A stretch of DNA of 64,000 nucleotides from an uncultured Microbacterium sp. Lineage in GTDB: Bacteria > Actinomycetota > Actinomycetes > Actinomycetales > Microbacteriaceae. The notes beneath the pieces were generated by a model. It was not told the DNA's origin. It ran no database searches and worked only from the letters and a program-made list of their open reading frames with translations. This document shows positions 1-7,682 of this stretch, one piece after another; positions within the stretch are counted from its first letter, which is position 1, and each line of letters opens with the position of its first letter. The position numbers and the translations under genes were made by a program. The stretch spans positions 26,393 through 90,392 of the forward strand of contig NZ_CALTTX010000002.1 of assembly GCF_943912325.1 (NCBI RefSeq), written 5' to 3'.

Positions 1-1565
1 CGTTCACGCCCGGCGCGGCGCTGAGACCGGGCGGCGAAGACCACGAGCACGATCGCGGCGAGCACGAGAGCGACGGGAACATGGATGCCCCACAGTGCGC
101 GCTCCTCAGCGAACGACGCCTCGTCCGCGAGCGCCGTCACTTGCGCGTCTACCGCCGTGGTCACGACATGCCACCCCGCGTCGGGGTGAGCGGGATCGCT
201 GCTCGCGAGCGTGACGGAGCGCGGGGTCGTGAGCCCGCCGCCGCTGAGCGTCACGACCGCCTGTCGCGTGAGGACGGCGTCGATCAGGTGCCCGTCGGCG
301 ACCCACGCCGTGCCGTCGTCGGTGATCTGCCAGCTCGCGTCGAAGGGGCCGGGCTGTTGCGTGCGGCTGATGCCGATCGGCAACCGGCCGCCGTTCAGGG
401 TCGCGACATCGGCGAGCGAGAGCGTTGCGGGCGCTGCGACATCGGGTGTCGACGTCCACGTGCGCGCGGCCGCCGGCCACCCCGCGTGGTCGCTCGTGTC
501 GCTTGCGGGGGCAAGGTCGACCTGTTCGGTGGGCTCGTTTCCGACCGTGACCGCCAACCGATCGCCCGCGAGCGACACGGTGCCGACCGTGGTCGTGCCG
601 TGCGCGCCAGCATCCACATCGCCCGCTGAAACCGCACCCACCGCGATCGGGAGAGTCTGCTCGGGACCCGAGCGGGGCAGAGAGAAGCCGACGGCAAGAG
701 CCGCCGCGCCGATGACGCACGCGATCGCGATTCCGCGCTGCAGACGGCGCGCGGCGGGCGGTGCAAGCCGGCGGCTGCCTGGCCAGTAAACGTAGAGCGT
801 GACGGTGACGAGGTAGAGCGCCCAGCCGATCAGTTCGATCAGGCGCGGGTCGGCGGGGATCCCGAGCACGCCGGTGATGAGCGCGGAGGGGATGCTTCCC
901 GGCGTCACGACTCCCGAGAGGTCGATCGTGCGCTGCTGACCGCCCGTGATCCATCCCGCCTCGTGCGCCGTGCGGAGGGTCGAGAGCACGAGTCCCGCGG
1001 CGACGAGGATGAGGAATGCGCCGGTGACGCGGAAGAAGCGGCCGAGGTCGATCCGCACGCCGCCGTAGTAGATCCCGACGCCGAGCGCGATCGCGACGAC
1101 GATGCCGAGCAGGGCGCCCAGCGCTGCGAGCAGCGTGTTGCTCGCGGCCGAGAGCGTCGCGAGCAAGAAGACGCTCGTCTCGAAGCCCTCTTTCAGCACG
1201 GCGAGGAACGCCATCACGACGAGCGCGGTCGTATGGCGGCTCTGCAACGCCGCGCCGGCCTCGCCCTCGAGCTCATGCTTCATGCCCCGCGAGTTGCGGT
1301 TCATCCACACGATCATCCCCGTGACGAAGACCACGGCCACGACCCCGATGACGCTTTCCATGCCTTCTTGTGCGGCCTGGGGGAGTGCCTGCTCGATCGC
1401 CGCGAGCGTGACGCCGACGCCGATCGAGAGCAGGATCGCGGCGGCGACCCCGATCCACATTCCCGTCAGTCGGTGACCGTTGCGCTTCAGAAAGGCCGCG
1501 ATAATCCCGACGATGAGCGCCGCTTCGAGCCCCTCGCGGAGGCCGATGACGAAAGTGGCGAGCAC
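1..1565 (-). CDS. efeU: EfeU/FTR1-family iron permease (3' end cut by window edge)
   Basis: High-affinity iron uptake permease of the FTR1/OFeT family, an integral membrane protein that moves iron across the cytoplasmic membrane. The GTG at 1565 opens a protein with the REGLE motif in helix 1 (residues 10-14) and a second KEGFE motif about 95 residues later, the REXXE-type iron-binding signatures of the family. About seven hydrophobic segments fill residues 1-280. They are followed by a beta-rich extracytoplasmic region of some 200 residues and a last membrane helix near the window edge. At least 521 residues are visible against about 280 for E. coli EfeU, so this is the long actinobacterial form. 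EfeO and EfeB partners, if present, lie outside the window. A DtxR-like box lies upstream at 1607-1625. Confidence 0.9.
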   Translation of the reverse strand, partial: MLATFVIGLREGLEAALIVGIIAAFLKRNGHRLTGMWIGVAAAILLSIGVGVTLAAIEQALPQAAQEGMESVIGVVAVVFVTGMIVWMNRNSRGMKHELEGEAGAALQSRHTTALVVMAFLAVLKEGFETSVFLLATLSAASNTLLAALGALLGIVVAIALGVGIYYGGVRIDLGRFFRVTGAFLILVAAGLVLSTLRTAHEAGWITGGQQRTIDLSGVVTPGSIPSALITGVLGIPADPRLIELIGWALYLVTVTLYVYWPGSRRLAPPAARRLQRGIAIACVIGAAALAVGFSLPRSGPEQTLPIAVGAVSAGDVDAGAHGTTTVGTVSLAGDRLAVTVGNEPTEQVDLAPASDTSDHAGWPAAARTWTSTPDVAAPATLSLADVATLNGGRLPIGISRTQQPGPFDASWQITDDGTAWVADGHLIDAVLTRQAVVTLSGGGLTTPRSVTLASSDPAHPDAGWHVVTTAVDAQVTALADEASFAEERALWGIHVPVALVLAAIVLVVFAARSQRRAGRE

Positions 1566-1606
1566 GCGGGACCTCGGGCAATCTGCGGAAAGGAATCGGA
1601 ACCTGA

Positions 1607-1625
1607 TAAGGGTAGCCTCACTTTG
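1607..1625. promoter_or_regulatory. Putative DtxR/IdeR iron box upstream of efeU
   Basis: The 19-mer TAAGGGTAGCCTCACTTTG matches 13 of 19 positions of the DtxR/IdeR consensus TTAGGTTAGCCTAACCTAA, including the central GTAGCCT core. It lies 42 bp before the GTG start of the iron permease, where a ferrous-iron repressor would block transcription. The match was made by eye; the assignment is inferred from motif and context. Confidence 0.55.
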
Positions 1626-1739
1626 CCCTCCGTGCCGCCCGTGGGCGCCGTGAGAATCGGCAGAGCGGGGCGCCGAGGCATCCGGGAGAATCGGATCTCA
1701 GCGGGCGGGAATAGATCTGAAGCGCTCCCGTTATCCTGG

Positions 1740-1757
1740 TGTATTCAATTGAATACA
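1740..1757. promoter_or_regulatory. 18-bp perfect palindrome, probable operator
   Basis: TGTATTCAATTGAATACA is a perfect inverted repeat, AT-rich in a 70 % GC background, 33 bp before the ATG of the monooxygenase gene. A TATCCT hexamer at 1732-1737 could be a -10 box, which would put the palindrome over the transcription start. The shape suits a MarR-, TetR- or GntR-type dimeric repressor; the regulator is not in the window. Confidence 0.65.
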
Positions 1758-1790
1758 AATCGGATGCAGTGCATCGAGAGTGAGGACATC

Positions 1791-3047
1791 ATGACCGACA
1801 CCACCCCCACGCCGTCCCCGGTGACCAGCGCGCCCGCGAGCGTGCCGGTGCAGTTCGGGCTCATGAGCGTCAGCGACATCACGCAGGATCCGACGACGGG
1901 GTACACCCCGAGCGAGGCGGAGAAGATCCGCGACGCGATCACGATCGCGAAGCACGCCGAAGAGGTGGGCCTCGACGTCTACGCCCTCGGCGAGCACCAC
2001 AACCCGCCGTTCTGGTCGTCGTCTCCCACGACGACGCTCGCGGCGATCGCGGCGCAGACCGAGAACCTCATCGTCTCGACGTCGACGACCCTCATCACGA
2101 CGAATGACCCCGTCAAGATCGCCGAGGACTATGCGATGCTGCAGCACATCGCGGGCGGCCGCGTCGACCTCATGCTCGGGCGCGGCAACACCGGACCGGT
2201 CTACCCGTGGTTCGGGAAGGACATCCGTCAGGGGCTGCCGCTCGCGATCGAGAGCTACGCGCTGCTGCACAAGCTGTGGCGCGAAGACGTCGTCGATTGG
2301 GAGGGCAAGTTCCGCTCGCCCCTGCAGGGTTTCACCTCGACACCCCGCCCGCTCGACGGTGTCGCGCCGTTCGTCTGGCACGGATCCATCCGCACGCCCG
2401 AGATCGCCGAGCAGGCCGCGTACTACGGTGACGGATTCTTCGCGAACAACATCTTCTGGCCGGCTGAGCACTACCAGCGGCTCATCGGCCTCTACCGCCA
2501 GCGCTACGCGCACTACGGCCACGGCACGCCCGAACAGGCGATCGTAGGCCTTGGCGGTCAGGTGTTCATGGCGAAGAACTCGCAGGATGCCGTGAACCAG
2601 TTCCGGCCCTACTTCGACAACGCTCCCGTCTACGGCCACGGTCCCTCGATGGAGGACTTCACCGAGATGACGCCTCTCACGGTCGGTTCGCCGCAGCAGG
2701 TCATCGACCGCTACGCGGGCATGCGCGAGCTGTACGGCGACTACCAACGCCAGCTGTTCCTCGTCGACCACGCGGGGCTGCCCCTCAAGACCGTCCTCGA
2801 GCAGATCGACATGCTCGGTTCGGAGGTCGTGCCCGTGCTTCGTCGCGAACTCTCGAAGAACCGCCCCGCCGACGTGCCCGACGCCCCGACGCACGCAGCG
2901 CGCGTGCGCGCCGCCTACGGCGACGAGCCCGGACGCCAAGCACGCCCGCGCCCCAACCGCGGCGACAACCTCACCTCGGGGTCGCCGTACCAAGACACCC
3001 CCGAACCCGTCGGCGCCGCATTCGGCCTCGGCCGGAAAGAGAACTGA
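1791..3047 (+). CDS. CE1758-like luciferase-type FMN-dependent monooxygenase
   Basis: A 418-residue LLM-class (bacterial-luciferase-like TIM barrel) flavin oxidoreductase. Family features include the early EEVGLDVYALGEHH segment, the MLQHIAGGRVDLMLGRG segment near residue 115 that helps form the flavin pocket, and the GDGFFANNIFWP region. The long Pro/Arg-rich C-terminal tail recalls the corynebacterial CE1758 group. The ATG at 1791 was chosen because the upstream frame is low-complexity and the palindrome and promoter precede it. The next gene begins 1 nt after the stop and encodes an FMN reductase, so the two probably form a two-component monooxygenase with reduced FMN passed from the reductase. 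The substrate cannot be read from sequence. Confidence 0.88.
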   Translation: MTDTTPTPSPVTSAPASVPVQFGLMSVSDITQDPTTGYTPSEAEKIRDAITIAKHAEEVGLDVYALGEHHNPPFWSSSPTTTLAAIAAQTENLIVSTSTTLITTNDPVKIAEDYAMLQHIAGGRVDLMLGRGNTGPVYPWFGKDIRQGLPLAIESYALLHKLWREDVVDWEGKFRSPLQGFTSTPRPLDGVAPFVWHGSIRTPEIAEQAAYYGDGFFANNIFWPAEHYQRLIGLYRQRYAHYGHGTPEQAIVGLGGQVFMAKNSQDAVNQFRPYFDNAPVYGHGPSMEDFTEMTPLTVGSPQQVIDRYAGMRELYGDYQRQLFLVDHAGLPLKTVLEQIDMLGSEVVPVLRRELSKNRPADVPDAPTHAARVRAAYGDEPGRQARPRPNRGDNLTSGSPYQDTPEPVGAAFGLGRKEN

Positions 3048-3048
3048 C

Positions 3049-3702
3049 ATGACTGAGAACGCACCCCGCCGCATCGCGGTGGTCTCTGCCGGGCTGTCGA
3101 ACCCGTCGTCGACGCGCATGCTCGCCGATCGGCTGCTGCAGGCAACCGTGACGACTCTCGCGGACCGCGGGATCGAAGCATCCGCCGACGTGTTCGAACT
3201 GCGCGATTACGCGCACGACATCACGAACAACATGCTGACGGGCTTCGCGCCCGCACCGCTCGAGGCGATGATCAACGCGGTCGTTTCGGCCGACGCTCTC
3301 ATCGTGGTCACGCCGATCTTCTCGACGAGCTACTCGGGACTGTTCAAGTCGTTCATCGACGTGCTCGACCCCGATTCGCTCCGCGGTAAGCCCGTGCTGA
3401 TCGGAGCGAACGCGGGAACCGCGCGTCACTCGCTCGCGATCGACTACGCGATCCGGCCGCTGTTCGCGTACCTGCACGCCGAGCCGGTCTCGACGGGCGT
3501 GTTCGCGGCATCGTCGGACTGGGGTGGCTCGGGCGACCAGGTCGCGCCCCTCTCGGCGCGGATCGACAAGGGCGCGCGAGAGCTCGCCGGCGCGATCGCA
3601 GCCCGCGAACCCGCACGAGAGTTCGACCCGTTCGACCCCGCGAACTACCTCGGCGAGGGCCGCGGGTTCGGACACCTGCTCGGCGGGCTCGCGGGCGAGT
3701 AG
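3049..3702 (+). CDS. CE1759-like NAD(P)H-dependent FMN reductase
   Basis: A 217-residue flavodoxin-fold NADPH-dependent FMN reductase. The N-terminal VVSAGLSNPSSTRMLADRL is the phosphate-binding loop for FMN, and TPIFSTSYSGLFKSFIDVL near residue 87 is the typical second flavin loop (PxYxxSxSGxLK type). It starts 1 nt after the monooxygenase stop and is presumably co-transcribed and controlled by the same palindrome. Its likely role is to supply reduced FMN to the monooxygenase. Its stop region (GCGAGTAG) recurs degenerately about 37 nt downstream (GCGAGTAA). Confidence 0.88.
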   Translation: MTENAPRRIAVVSAGLSNPSSTRMLADRLLQATVTTLADRGIEASADVFELRDYAHDITNNMLTGFAPAPLEAMINAVVSADALIVVTPIFSTSYSGLFKSFIDVLDPDSLRGKPVLIGANAGTARHSLAIDYAIRPLFAYLHAEPVSTGVFAASSDWGGSGDQVAPLSARIDKGARELAGAIAAREPAREFDPFDPANYLGEGRGFGHLLGGLAGE

Positions 3703-3778
3703 CCGGCAGGCGGGTCATCAGCAGGCGCGCGAGCGAGTAATCAGCAGAGTGCCGTCGGCGTTGCATCCACTCGAGAAA

Positions 3779-4477
3779 TCAGAGAGCGGATGCCTCGTCG
3801 GCGGCACTTTTGCGCGCACTGCTTTTGCCCGCACCGTCTGTGCTCGCACTGTTCTTGCGTGCACCGTTCTTGCGCGCACCGTGGCGACGCACGGCGCTCA
3901 TCGCGGCGTCGAGGCCGAGGCCGAGACCGAGCCCGCACGCGATCGAGACGAGCACCGCGACGAGCGGACCGCCGGGAAGGATCGCGGCGACGGCCGCCCC
4001 GATCGCCGCTTGGTACGCCGCCCAGGCGAACGCGGCGATCGCGACGGGCGGGAGGTAGCGCCGGAGCGGCACGTGGCTGCCTCCGGCCGTGAGGTTCGCG
4101 GCGAGGCGAGCGAACGGAATGAAGCGGGCCGTGAAGACGACCGTCGCGGGGCGTTCGCTGATGCCCCGCCGCGCCCACGCGATTGCGCGAGCGACCGCGG
4201 GTCGCCGCGCGATGCGCCACTCGTCGAGTCGTGTCGCATGGCCGATCCAGAAACAGGTCAGATCGCCCGCGAGCGCGGCGGCTCCCGCCACGACCATGAC
4301 GGCCCAGAGCGGGGGAGAACCGGTCGCGACCGCAAGCGCCCCGAGGGCCGTGACCGCGAGTTCGCCCGGCACGACGACGAGCAGCGCATCGGCGAAGACG
4401 AGTGCGAAGAGGCCCGCGAGCGCCCAGGGGCTCGCCGCGAGGGCGGGAAGCAGATCGTCGCCCCAGTTCCACGGCAT
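3779..4477 (-). CDS. DedA-family membrane protein with repetitive basic tail
   Basis: A 232-residue DedA/SNARE-associated (VTT domain) protein. Hydrophobic segments span residues 13-75 and 130-190. The conserved stretch FTARFIPFARLAANLTAGG near residue 115 corresponds to the family F-x-R-(F/W)-x-P-x-x-R motif that lines the re-entrant loop. DedA proteins are thought to act in lipid scrambling or proton-motive-force-linked envelope homeostasis. The last 35 residues are a Lys/Arg/Ser/Ala-rich cytoplasmic tail encoded by five 15-bp tandem repeats (3811-3885), so tail length may vary between strains. A second, unrelated-looking DedA gene lies at 47353-48078. Confidence 0.85.
   Translation of the reverse strand: MPWNWGDDLLPALAASPWALAGLFALVFADALLVVVPGELAVTALGALAVATGSPPLWAVMVVAGAAALAGDLTCFWIGHATRLDEWRIARRPAVARAIAWARRGISERPATVVFTARFIPFARLAANLTAGGSHVPLRRYLPPVAIAAFAWAAYQAAIGAAVAAILPGGPLVAVLVSIACGLGLGLGLDAAMSAVRRHGARKNGARKNSASTDGAGKSSARKSAADEASAL
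3811..3885. repeat. Five tandem 15-bp repeats inside a DedA gene
   Basis: Five head-to-tail 15-mers start at 3811, 3826, 3841, 3856 and 3871, all close to TGCGCGCACCGTTCT. Read on the minus strand they encode pentapeptide units rich in Ala, Arg, Lys, Asn and Ser (for example NGARK, SSARK) in the cytoplasmic tail. A partial sixth unit (ggcactttt) precedes the array. A period divisible by 3 keeps the frame whatever the copy number. Confidence 0.9.
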
Positions 4478-4629
4478 GAACGAGGAATACCCGGCGCGGG
4501 TGAACGTTCGGCGAACCGGTTGACCCGCAAAAGCCGACCGGGTGACCTGATGCGAAGCATCCGGTTAACTCTTGTTTTTCGCGCGCCGCGTGGGGCGTCC
4601 GACGGGCGCGTGCGCGTCACGCTTGATGT

Positions 4630-6702
4630 GTGAGAGTCGCGCTGATCGCCGAATCCTTTCTCCCGCACATGAACGGAGTCACCGGCTCCGTGCTCCAGGT
4701 GCTGCGGTACCTCGAGCGTTCCGGTCACGAGACGCTCGTGATCGCGCCGCAAGCCCCGTCGATCCCCTCCGACGACGCCGATTCTGCATTCGGCCCCGAG
4801 GTCGATCGCGCGCTCAGCCGAGCGCAGCTGCTGCGCTCGGTGCCGCTGCCGTCGTATCCGCAGGTGCGCGTCGTGTTCGCGCGGGCGGCGCGACTGCGCG
4901 GCATCCTCGCCGAATTTGCCCCCGACGTCGTTCACCTCGCGTCGCCGTTCGTGCTCGGTTGGCAAGCGGTCGTCGCGGCCGACGCCCTGCGGATTCCGAC
5001 CGTTGCGATCTACCAGACCGATGTCGTCGCCTACGCGGCACGGTACGGAGTGGCACAGGCGACAACGCTCGCGGCGGCGCACACGGCCCGACTGCACCGG
5101 CGCGCGACCCTGACGCTCGCCCCCTCGAGCGCCTCGCTCGCCCAGCTCGAGCAGCTCGGCGTCGACCGTGTCTCGCTCTGGCGCCGTGGCGTCGACGGCG
5201 ACCGCTTCGCGCCCGAGCGTCGGAGCGCCGCGTGGCGTGAACGCGTCGCGCCCGGCGCGCGCATCGTCGGCTACGTCGGCCGGCTCGCGCCCGAAAAGCA
5301 GGTCGACGATCTGCGAGTACTGCACGATTTGCCGGGCACCCGGCTCGTGATCGTCGGCGACGGTCCCGCGCGCGCCGACCTCGAACGGCTGCTGCCGGAG
5401 GCGATCTTCCTCGGGCACCTTTCGGGCGATGAGCTTGCGATGACGGTCGCCAGCTTCGACGTGTTCGTGCATCCGGGCGAGAGCGAGACGTTCGGTCAGA
5501 CGCTGCAAGAAGCTCTCGCGAGCGGCGTGCCGGTCGTCGCGACCGGCCGCGGAGGGCCCGTGGACATCGTCCGCAGCTCGATCGACGGGTGGCTGTACCG
5601 CCCGGGAGATCTCGCCGATTTGCGCTCCCGCGTCGAAGACCTGCTCGGTGACGAGACGAAGCGTGCGGCGTTCGGGGCCGCGGCTCGCGCGGGCATGCGT
5701 GAGCGCACGTGGGCAGGGGTTTGCACCGAACTCGAACGACACTACGAGCGTGCGATCGCGCTGCGCGCCGTCGACGATGCGGGCGAGCGACCCCTCGGTG
5801 CCCGCGTCGTGGGGGAGCGCCCCGCCCTTCCCTCGAGCGTCGATGCGCCACGCTGGCGGCGCTACGTCGCTCTCGGCGACTCGCTCACCGAAGGGTTGTG
5901 CGACGGGTCGCGCATGCCCGAGGGTCAGTGGCGCGGCTGGGCCGATCGCCTCGCAGAGTTGCTCGCGACCGCGCGGCCATCGCATTCCGGTGGCGAAGAC
6001 TTCCGCTACGCCAACCTCGCGGTGCGCAGCCGCCGCGTGCGCGACCTCGGTGGCGAACAGGTGCCGGCGGCACTCGCGCTCCGCCCCGATCTGGTGTCGA
6101 TCTTCATGGGGTCGAACGACCTGATGAAGGTGTGGGCCGATCCCATCGCGCTCGCGCGCGAGGTCGAGGTGCACGTGCGCCGGATCCGGGCGACGGGCGC
6201 CGATGTCGTGCTCGTCACGCCGTTCCTTCCGCGGCGCGCGAGCATCCGCGGGTTCGAACGGCGCTTCGCGGTCTATGCCGCACAGTTGCGCCGCATCGCG
6301 CGCGAGACCGGGTCGATGATCGTCGATCTGGCGGCCCACCCCGCGATTCGCGACCTCGGCATGTGGGCCGATGACCGGGTGCACTTGCGCCCGCGCGGCC
6401 ACCGATTCTTGGCGTATCGCGCCGCCGAGGTGCTCGGGGTTCCTGACGCCGAGCACGTCGGGGCGCTCGATGCCGCGCTGCACTCCGACGATGACGCACC
6501 GGTCGCGGGAACGTGGCTCATGCGCGACGTGCTGCCGTGGGCCTGGCGCCGGTTGCGCGGCCGCACGGCGGGCGACGGTCTTGCGCCGAAAGACGCGGGG
6601 TACCGCGAGATCCGCACGGCAGGGCGCGTCACCGATACGGGACCGCGGCCCGATCGTCAGCGCGCGCGGTACTCGGACTCGGGCCTGCCGCCGGTTCCGT
6701 AG
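4630..6702 (+). CDS. Fusion: GT4 glycosyltransferase + SGNH/GDSL hydrolase
   Basis: A 690-residue two-domain protein. Residues 1-380 are a GT-B fold GT4 transferase: the N-terminal AESFLPHMNGVTGSVLQVL acceptor loop, VGYVGRLAPEKQVDDL near 217, and HPGESETFGQTLQEAL near 281, the E-x7-E nucleotide-sugar motif. After a linker, residues about 410-620 form an SGNH hydrolase: block I YVALGDSLTEG with the nucleophile Ser, block III MGSNDLM, and block V DDRVHLRPRGH with Asp and His. In block II the usual Gly is Ser (ANLAVRS). One polypeptide may thus glycosylate and deacylate (or transacylate) a mannoside/phosphatidylinositol mannoside-like glycolipid; that is inference. GTG start. Its 3' end overlaps the convergent response regulator gene by 46 bp. 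Confidence 0.85.
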   Translation: MRVALIAESFLPHMNGVTGSVLQVLRYLERSGHETLVIAPQAPSIPSDDADSAFGPEVDRALSRAQLLRSVPLPSYPQVRVVFARAARLRGILAEFAPDVVHLASPFVLGWQAVVAADALRIPTVAIYQTDVVAYAARYGVAQATTLAAAHTARLHRRATLTLAPSSASLAQLEQLGVDRVSLWRRGVDGDRFAPERRSAAWRERVAPGARIVGYVGRLAPEKQVDDLRVLHDLPGTRLVIVGDGPARADLERLLPEAIFLGHLSGDELAMTVASFDVFVHPGESETFGQTLQEALASGVPVVATGRGGPVDIVRSSIDGWLYRPGDLADLRSRVEDLLGDETKRAAFGAAARAGMRERTWAGVCTELERHYERAIALRAVDDAGERPLGARVVGERPALPSSVDAPRWRRYVALGDSLTEGLCDGSRMPEGQWRGWADRLAELLATARPSHSGGEDFRYANLAVRSRRVRDLGGEQVPAALALRPDLVSIFMGSNDLMKVWADPIALAREVEVHVRRIRATGADVVLVTPFLPRRASIRGFERRFAVYAAQLRRIARETGSMIVDLAAHPAIRDLGMWADDRVHLRPRGHRFLAYRAAEVLGVPDAEHVGALDAALHSDDDAPVAGTWLMRDVLPWAWRRLRGRTAGDGLAPKDAGYREIRTAGRVTDTGPRPDRQRARYSDSGLPPVP

Positions 6703-7388
6703 CGCGTTTCGCGCGTGAGTAGGCCGGCGTCGGCGAGGTGCTCGAGGTACCGTCGCGCCGAGACGCGCGAGAGGCCGAGAGCGTCGCCGGCCTCGCGCGC
6801 CGAAATCGCGCCCCGCTCGCGCGCGGCGCCGAGCACACGCGCGAGCGTCTCGCCCGAAAGCCCCTTGGGCACGGCGATCGTGCCGGTCGCGGGGCGCAGG
6901 GCACCCACGAGATCATCGATCTCGGCCTGGGTTGCGGCCCCCGTGACTTCGACGGCGCGTTCGCGATACGCGCGATAGGCCTCGAGCCGCTCGCGGAACG
7001 TCGCGAACGCGAAGGGCTTGACGAGATAGTGCGCGACGCCGAGGGCGACGACCTGGCGCACGATGTCGACATCGCGCACGCCCGTCACAGCGATGACATC
7101 GACACCGGATGCCTCGGCTCGGGCGCGCCGCAACACGTCGAGGCCCGTGCCGTCGGGCATCGTAACGTCGAGCAGCACGAGATCGATGCGCCGGTTCGGG
7201 TCGCTCGCGCGGCTGGGATCGAGCAGCACGGCGAGCGCCTGCCTGGCCGAAGCGGCCTCCGCGACGACGCGGAATCCGGGAACGCGCGCGACGAAGTCCC
7301 CGTGCAGCTCGCGCGTGAGCGCGTCGTCGTCGACGACGAGCACGGTGATCGGCGGTGCCGCCGCGGACAGACCGCCGGCATCCGTCAT
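6657..7388 (-). CDS. CitB/DcuR-type response regulator
   Basis: A 243-residue two-component regulator. The receiver domain (about 15-135) has the acidic pair in VVDDDALTR, phospho-acceptor Asp74 in LLDVTMPDGTG and Lys124 in YLVKPFAF. The C-terminal helix-turn-helix (about residues 190-225) reads ISAREAGDALGLSRVSARRYLEHL, as in CitB/DpiA/DcuR regulators of C4-dicarboxylate or citrate transport. Its ATG overlaps the stop of the kinase remnant by 4 nt (ATGA), the normal kinase-regulator arrangement. The regulator itself looks intact, but its kinase and the neighbouring dctA are both 5'-truncated, so it may be an orphan. Confidence 0.88.
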   Translation of the reverse strand: MTDAGGLSAAAPPITVLVVDDDALTRELHGDFVARVPGFRVVAEAASARQALAVLLDPSRASDPNRRIDLVLLDVTMPDGTGLDVLRRARAEASGVDVIAVTGVRDVDIVRQVVALGVAHYLVKPFAFATFRERLEAYRAYRERAVEVTGAATQAEIDDLVGALRPATGTIAVPKGLSGETLARVLGAARERGAISAREAGDALGLSRVSARRYLEHLADAGLLTRETRYGTGGRPESEYRAR

Positions 7389-7682
7389 GATTCACTCCCG
7401 TCGTTTTCAGTATCCGCAGCCTCACCGACGGTCCGTGTCGGCAGCTCGACGACGAACGTTGTCGGGCGGCCACGATCGAGCCGGATCGTGCCGCCCGCCT
7501 CATCGACGATCGAACGCGCGAGCGCGAGCCCGACCCCGCGACCGTCGCTCCCGGCGGGCTTCGTCGAGAACCCCGACTCGAAAATGTGCGGTGCGATCGC
7601 GGCCGGAAGACCCGCACCGCTGTCGGCGACGGCGATCTCGAGCCTCGCGTCGTCGCCGCGACGCGGCAGCGGGCGGAAGCCG
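7385..7682 (-). pseudogene. C-terminal remnant of a DcuS/CitA-like sensor histidine kinase
   Basis: Only the last 95 or so residues of a histidine kinase remain: the ATP-binding G1 box (ADSGAGL), the F-box region (ESGFSTKP) and the G2 box (GRGVGLALARSIV), ending in a normal C-terminus that overlaps the regulator gene by 4 nt. The sensor domain, the phospho-acceptor His region and the N box are missing. Upstream of about 7682 the minus-strand reading becomes antisense to dctA. Exact junction is uncertain by a few bases. Confidence 0.8.

Noticed and set aside
1082..1790. N-terminal extension of the luciferase-like monooxygenase
   Set aside because: The frame is open back to 963 but is antisense to efeU and spans the iron box and the palindrome; the ATG at 1791 matches family length.
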